Assembly (NCBI GenBank): GCA_009760855.2 | Contig: WPIO01000003.1 | Span: 14,063,001 to 14,115,000, forward strand | Source of the DNA: Cristatella mucedo | Taxonomy: Eukaryota; Bryozoa; Phylactolaemata; Cristatellidae | Length of the DNA stretch: 52,000 nucleotides | Reading direction: 5' to 3' | Part shown: one piece after another, positions 44,450-52,000 of the stretch | Position numbering within the stretch: the stretch's first letter is position 1 | Layout of the letters: each line of letters starts with the position of its first letter | Notes under the pieces: model-generated | Seen by the model: only the letters and a program-made list of their open reading frames with translations | Told to the model about the DNA's origin: nothing | The model's database searches: none | Made by a program: the position numbers and the translations under genes

Positions 44450-44608
44450 GTCGCTACACCATTTACTTGAAAAAAACGGCCGAGCGTGAATACTATGTGG
44501 CTCTTGAGATAAAGGACGTGTCGGCAGCCGATCAGGCAATCTACAAGGTGAACGCCAAGAATGCCTATGGCGAAAGCAACGCCACCATCAGACTTAACTT
44601 CCAGCAAG
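44450..44608 (+). CDS. Twitchin/titin-like protein, exon 3 (second half of second Ig domain)
   Basis: The split codon G|GT gives Gly141, followed by RYTIYLKKTAEREYYVALEI (142-161), AADQAIYKVNAKNAYGES (166-183) and ATIRLNFQQ. The pattern AxYKVxAKNxxGESNAxIxLNF is characteristic of N-terminal Ig domains in twitchin-like proteins; here too the second Cys position is Val (174), and the usual DxG before the Tyr is DQA. The exon ends CAAG|GTAGCT, phase 1 again. Three exons give 193 complete residues, so only the N-terminus of a much longer protein is in the window. I found no fourth exon down to 52 kb. Confidence 0.85.
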
Positions 44609-44817
44609 GTAGCTTGCATGATTGACTTGGCAGGCTGGGGTGGAGATAGAGGCGGGAGTGTGGGAGTAGGCATGCTGTGCTTCTCGAGCTCAGCTGATTG
44701 TGTAATTCTTACTGATGCATCTCGTGCTTTCCATGGCTTGCCAAGGCGAAGTGCTGCACCGTGACGACCTGTCGTGTTTGCAGATGCCAACGTTAGCAGC
44801 TGTGCTGTTCGGCAGTG

Positions 44818-44925
44818 ATATAATAATATAATAATTATAATAATAGTAATACTTTTATAGTGCCTTCAGAGAACTCAATCTCTTTCTGGGCACTTTACAT
44901 TTGCTGCAAAGGAAGTATAGGCGTT
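44818..44925 (-). mobile_element. LINE-A 3' end, copy 12
   Basis: On the plus strand: a TAATAATA-type tail, TTTTATAGTGCCTTCAGAGA, ACTCAATCTCTTTCTGGGCA and CTTTACATTTGCTGCAAAGG. It is a short antisense insertion just after exon 3. Confidence 0.88.
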
Positions 44926-45687
44926 CCTTGTCAGTCACTCGGTAGGGTACTGATACATTTGTTTATGTAGAAAGTAAGCGTTTCAATGGGCTCCTGTTCA
45001 GGAGTTTATGCCCTTTTTTCAGTTGACAGTCGGTTGGCCTTGCTGTTGCAGGATGTTGTCGGAGAGCTGCCGAGTTATCGGTTTCTTTGGTTTGCAGGGG
45101 CCTGACCATGGTTTTCCGAAGTTTGATCATTAACTTTTCCCTGGTCGGTCAATCGTTGGGAAAGTAGATGTGTGGCCATTCGGCACAGGTCTGCCCATGG
45201 GGAGCTCCAACCATGTTTTTTCCGATTGCTATGCCTAATTTGGACTTTTGGCCTGTTGAGTGCTGTGCCTCGAGTTTTTCTTTTGCTTTTCTGTAGACTT
45301 GCTGGTTAAGAATATTTCTTTGATATAGAGGGTTAGGGATTAGGGAGTAAAAGAATGAGCCTGCCTGGACTCATGGGAAGTGTGAACACGTTTCATGACA
45401 ACTGAAGCCAATGACTTAGCAGTCTATTTGGGCCTGCTGCAACATCAAGCAAACACTGTAGGATCTGCTGTTGCCATTTATAAAATCTAAATACAGCTGA
45501 GTGATGGTCAAATTTTGATGGCACTTTTACATTCCTATTGATCTCTTCATGCTATTTTTTACGATGTGGATAAGAATATGGAATATACCATCTGTTCAGG
45601 AGATTGAATGCAGCTCCTTGTCAAAAGCGCTAGCGGCCTTCATCTCACTCTACTGCCGCCCTGGTTAGGTCTAGGAGTACACACTAG
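44926..45687. other. No recognisable gene or repeat
   Basis: Probably intron 3 of the twitchin-like gene. Searching by eye for a PxFxxKP-like exon start gave nothing. Confidence 0.45.
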
Positions 45688-45883
45688 GAGCCACTAACCA
45701 CATTTGCATGCTGACCCAGTGCATGTAACCCCTAACCATGTTATTCATTTTGTTTGTTTTTCAAGCATGATTTTACTTACTATTCTATTGCGTATCACTT
45801 TGCAGCAAATGTAAAGCGCCTAGAAAGAGATTAAGTTCTCTGAGGGCGCTTTATCAAGTGCAATATTATTATTATTATTATTA
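45688..45883 (+). mobile_element. LINE-A 3' end, copy 13
   Basis: CACTAACCACATTTGCATGC, the 3' UTR, AAAGCGCCTAGAAAGAGATT, AAGTTCTCTGAGGGCGCTTT and a TTA tail. This hairpin is identical to that of copy 1 on both arms, so it is a fresh copy. Confidence 0.93.
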
Positions 45884-45999
45884 GGAGTAAGATGCTTACC
45901 TTTGACGAGCGAGGTCGTGGGCTCGAGCCCCGTGGCACATATGAAGCGCCTGGATAGAAATAAAGTTTTCTTAGTGTGCTATATAAGCAAATTATATTA
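45884..45999 (+). mobile_element. SINE-1 copy g, head-truncated
   Basis: It directly follows the TTA tail of a LINE-A copy. It has box B GTGGGCTCGAGCCCCGTGG, AAGCGCCTGGATAGAAATAA, AGTTTTCTTAGTGTGCTATA and AGCAAATTATATTA. Box A is only partly present (TAAGATGCTTAC). Confidence 0.83.
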
Positions 46000-46921
46000 G
46001 TGCCTAAAGATGCTATGTCGAAGAAACCTGTTCTCCTAGCTAGCTGTTGATCGTGAAGCTCGAAGTTGATGTTATCGCCAGAAAATATGCAGTGGTATGT
46101 AGTCAACATCGATGCCGTTGCTGTACACGGTTTAACAAAATAATGACTATTTTAATAAGTAACGAGCTAATCAGGTGACTCCCATGAGGGAAGCACCACA
46201 CAAATCTGCACCACCCAAACATTTGCTCGAGCTCAGCATTAGAAAGCATTCTCATCTAAAACTCGAACCACATCCCCTGCACTTGGAGGTGAGCCACTAT
46301 TTTTATTTACAAATTTGGCTGGAATAACACGCTTCCGTTGGCATTATATTCACAGAAACTCATTTTATTGAGCTTGGCATGCTACTTCCGGTGTAAACAT
46401 GTTTTACAAAATAATTTTATTTACCATGTTCCAGTCATTTGTCAATCACCAAAATTTGGGATTGCATTTATAATTTGTTTGTCTTTTAAAAGGCAAACTA
46501 GAAAAAACTTTGAAATTTGGACCATTTGTTTGCAGAAGAAGCTGGTACCTATGTTAGCTGCCCCATATAAGCAAATTAACGAAGCAATTGTTGCAGACGG
46601 GGTGCAGTGACTTCCAGGTCTGGACTGTACTCAGCTGGACAGAAGTAGGTCGCAAACACATAGCTTATAACATGGCTACCTCCAGTCAACGTACGACACA
46701 TAGCAGTGAAGCTGTGAACATATGAACCATAGCTAGCGGCTTGTAGGTGCACAATCAATGCACATAGACATGTGGAAATAGTATCGGAACATGACAGCTA
46801 CAAAGAGTGTCCAATCGTAAGATAACAAGTCCATATCTGGAGCTAGTTAGTATCCTGCTGCTGCGTACAACAGCTGTTACACGGCGCCCAGTGCATCGCT
46901 GAACTGCCGATCAGTGGAAAC
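46000..46921. other. No recognisable gene or repeat
   Basis: Open frames of 60-90 codons without motifs. Confidence 0.45.
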
Positions 46922-47090
46922 CCTCAGGCTTAACTACTACCTAGAGCTCAGCCTTAACCTGGCCTATCTTCCACCTGGCTTAACTTCTAGAGCTCAACTC
47001 CCACCTGTCTCAACGCTAACAGCTCAACTCATGCCAGGCTCAACGGCTAGAGTACAACATTTCGAGTCCAACTCCTAGAGCACAACTGAC
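46922..47090. repeat. 30-bp minisatellite
   Basis: About five worn units with exact 30-bp spacing from 46971 on (46971, 47001, 47031, 47061). The consensus resembles CACCTGGCTTAACTTCTAGA then GCTCAACTCC. Confidence 0.88.
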
Positions 47091-47828
47091 TAGCTAATAC
47101 ATGGCTTGTGTACTGCCTTTGTTTTATACTGCTTGTTTCTTAAGCATGGATTATGACATAACCGTTTCTCAGACATTATAATTCTGGAACTCCAAGTAAT
47201 ATTTTGGTAGTCATAATCTTGTTTGAACAAGCAAGCTGCCTTTTCACTATGATGCAATCTGAAAAAATGATAGTAACAGAGCAAGAGTGCCGGGCATTAT
47301 TGTAGAGCAGCTAGTCCAAACTTATGTGTTTCTAGCAAAGAGTCGCAACAGATTGTGTCTGTCGTTATGCATAACTTCCCATATATACGTTCATGAACTG
47401 AGTTACTTCCAATGCTGGTACACTCAGCTGCAAACAAATCTTTATAGTGTAGCCATAGCTGCTGTGGCTGAAACTCCATTTGAGTAATGGAAGGATTATC
47501 TAGGATGCTAGGCATTCTAAATTTACTTGCAGCTTTTACAAGTATTTACTGTTAGCCCAAAGAGAAATGCTGTTGCTATTTATGCCCTTAGTGTGACGAC
47601 TCCCCACCACGATTCCTTATGGATCTCCCTTATCTGGCCCGGCACAGAGGCCATCCGCTTCTGTGTTGTCTTCAGCTCTAGCACATACCACAGCCTGAAT
47701 TTCACTTATAGGTTGGCTACTGAAATAAGTCAAATACCCCACCTCAGCCGCCTCTTAATATCGTCTCATCAAGTTCTATAGTTTCTGATCAGGCGACTGG
47801 GTGGGTCATTGCAGCAGCAATACATCGG
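47091..47828. other. No recognisable gene or repeat
   Basis: The upstream part of the Tc1/mariner relic may lie in 47530-47828, but I see no motif that proves it. Confidence 0.4.
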
Positions 47829-48060
47829 GTTTGTCTGCTTGAGGGTCGTTATATTTGGCAGCAAGATAACGATTGTAAGCACACTGCCAGGCCAGTTAAG
47901 TACTTTTTGACATATCCTTTTGCAGTGCTAATGCAATGGCCCAGCCAGTTGCCTGATTTGAACCCAATAAAATGACTATAAGCAATGTCGACTGGTTGAG
48001 AAGGATGTTCGGCGTACACCAGTAGCAGACTTTTTAACGGAAACTTCGGCACTGTGAAAT
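47829..48060 (+). mobile_element. Tc1/mariner transposase relic
   Basis: The frame reads LLEGRYIWQQDNDCKHTARP (47835-47894), then MQWPSQLPDLNPI (about 47931-47969), the hallmarks of the second half of a Tc1/mariner DDE transposase (family pattern QQDNDPKHT ... WPSQSPDLNPIE). The second catalytic Asp (in DND) is kept, but the last catalytic residue after NPI is Lys followed at once by TGA. Further stops follow. Neither inverted repeat could be identified. It is inactive. Confidence 0.85.
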
Positions 48061-48169
48061 GTGCTTTAGCAGAAGGACACGGCAGAAGCCTCTAGCCTCT
48101 GTCCTTGCCAGACAAGTGAGACAATGCCACATGAAACACGTATATACCAACAGCTTATGCATTTCTGTT

Positions 48170-48347
48170 TGAACTATATATATAAATATAAATATATATA
48201 TATACAATTCATTTGTATAGCACACTAAGAGAACTTAATCTTTATTCAGGGGCTTCACCTATGCCACGGCTCGAGCCCATGACCTCGGCCATAAAGACAT
48301 TCACCTTGACCTTGGTTGGGCGAGCACCTTTAACCACTGGGCCGTGT
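48170..48347 (-). mobile_element. SINE-1 copy h with (TA)n tail
   Basis: On the minus strand: head ACACGGCCCAGTGGTTAAAG, GTGCTCGCC, box B ATGGGCTCGAGCCGTGG, a tail with AAAGATTAAGTTCTCT and TAGTGTGCTATACAAATGAA, and a terminal TA-rich run at 48170-48204. Confidence 0.87.
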
Positions 48348-51219
<2,872 letters not shown>

Positions 51220-51553
51220 GAGAGAGAGACAGGGGGCAAGCAAGGGAGAGAGACAGAGAGGAGAAAGAGCAGATACAGGGAGAGGAGAGAGTGGGTGATG
51301 GAGTGAGAGGAGAGATTTAGAGAGAGAGAGACAGGGATGGAGAGATGGAGTGAGAGAGAGGAGAGATGGAGAGAGAGGAGAAATGGAGAGGAGAGATGGA
51401 GAGAGAGAGGAGAAATGTAGAGGAGAGATGGAGAGAGGAGAAATGTAAAGAGAAGAGAGATGAAGAGAGAGAGAGAGAGAGAGAGAGAGGAAAGGTGGGG
51501 GAGAGAGCAGAGATGGAGAGAAAGGAGAGAGGAGAGATGGAGAGAGAGGGAGA

Positions 51554-51613
<60 letters not shown>

Positions 51614-51690
51614 AAGAAAGACAGAGAGGGAGAGAGAGAGAGAGATAGATAGAGAAAAAGAGAGAGAGGTGGAAAGATGGAGAGATGGAG
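51220..51690. repeat. GA-rich compound simple repeat
   Basis: GAGAGA runs mixed with GAGATGGAGAGA, GAGAGGAGAAATG and similar words, ending with a longer pure GA run near 51559-51612. Frames of 119-203 codons on both strands are low-complexity artefacts. Confidence 0.95.
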
Positions 51691-52000
51691 AGAGAAAAAC
51701 AGTGAGGAGTAAGGCAGAACGCTAAAAGCTCATGAAGCACGCAATATGATAATGAGACATCTTAGAGAGAGAAAAGAAAAGGAGAAGAATCAGAAAAAAG
51801 GAGCAAGTAGGGGAAGCAGAGTAAAACGAAAAAAAGCTGAAAAAGATTCACAACAAAATAAGGGTCCACTGCTTGTTGTCACTCCTTGACGTTAAATTGA
51901 GCAACAGTCAAAGGTGAGCAAACAGCTTAAGGGCCTCGTGACCGGTTGGAACCTATCGTGCTGTCCGTAGAGCTTTCCTCCGAAGTCCGAGCCACCAGTT
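51691..52000. other. Purine-rich, no recognisable gene
   Basis: The purine bias of the repeat fades out by about 51860. Nothing further is recognised up to the window end. Confidence 0.5.

Overview
The window is nuclear DNA from an animal. Three short exons with canonical GT-AG splice sites encode immunoglobulin I-set domains of the twitchin/titin muscle-protein type. Almost everything else is decayed retrotransposon sequence, small DNA transposons and long microsatellites. Nothing looks bacterial, plasmid-like or phage-like. Long introns, L2/CR1-like LINEs, tRNA-derived SINEs and a hAT fragment that resembles the horizontally moving SPIN/URR1 group would fit an invertebrate, for example a flatworm or mollusc. 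The sequence alone does not decide the phylum, so that assignment is inference.

Layout. From 1 to 9.7 kb lies the best preserved LINE copy (260-2549, 5'-truncated at a CT tract, with the reverse transcriptase core present but broken). It is followed by two copies of a small hAT-like MITE, a LINE-B fragment, and LINE and SINE fragments nested in each other. From 9.7 to 18.2 kb little is recognisable apart from a minisatellite, a GA tract, an 0.8 kb CT/GTCT/GGTCTCTC satellite block and LINE 3' ends. From 18.2 to 28 kb there are antisense LINE-C and LINE-A copies, the SPIN-like hAT MITE (21901-22087) and CA repeats. From 28 to 36.5 kb there are antisense LINE-B copies, including a nearly identical 191-192 bp duplication. 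From 37 to 44.6 kb lies the only convincing host gene: a CpG-richer upstream region, then exon 1 (37975-38266), a 5.4 kb intron, exon 2 (43685-43813), a 636 bp intron and exon 3 (44450-44608). All three exon ends are phase 1. The gene runs on past exon 3, but I could not find the next exon before 52 kb. From 44.6 to 52 kb there are LINE and SINE pieces, a Tc1/mariner relic, a 30-bp minisatellite and GA-rich tracts.

How the repeats relate. I use my own labels. LINE-A and LINE-C (L2/CR1-like) end in a conserved 3' hairpin (an outer arm around AAAGCGCC/GGCGCTTT and an inner arm AGAGA/TCTCT), and LINE-A then ends in a TTA-repeat tail. SINE-1, a tRNA-derived SINE with box A and box B, carries the same hairpin at its 3' end. 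SINE-1, SINE-2 and at least one LINE-C copy also share a GCTATAYAAATGA-like 3' motif. This suggests that the SINEs were mobilised by this LINE lineage. LINE-B has a different tail, with TAATG repeats. No new enzymatic or defence system is visible. The most interesting items are the SPIN-like hAT element, the shared SINE/LINE tails, the nearly identical LINE-B duplication and the intact start of a twitchin-like gene.
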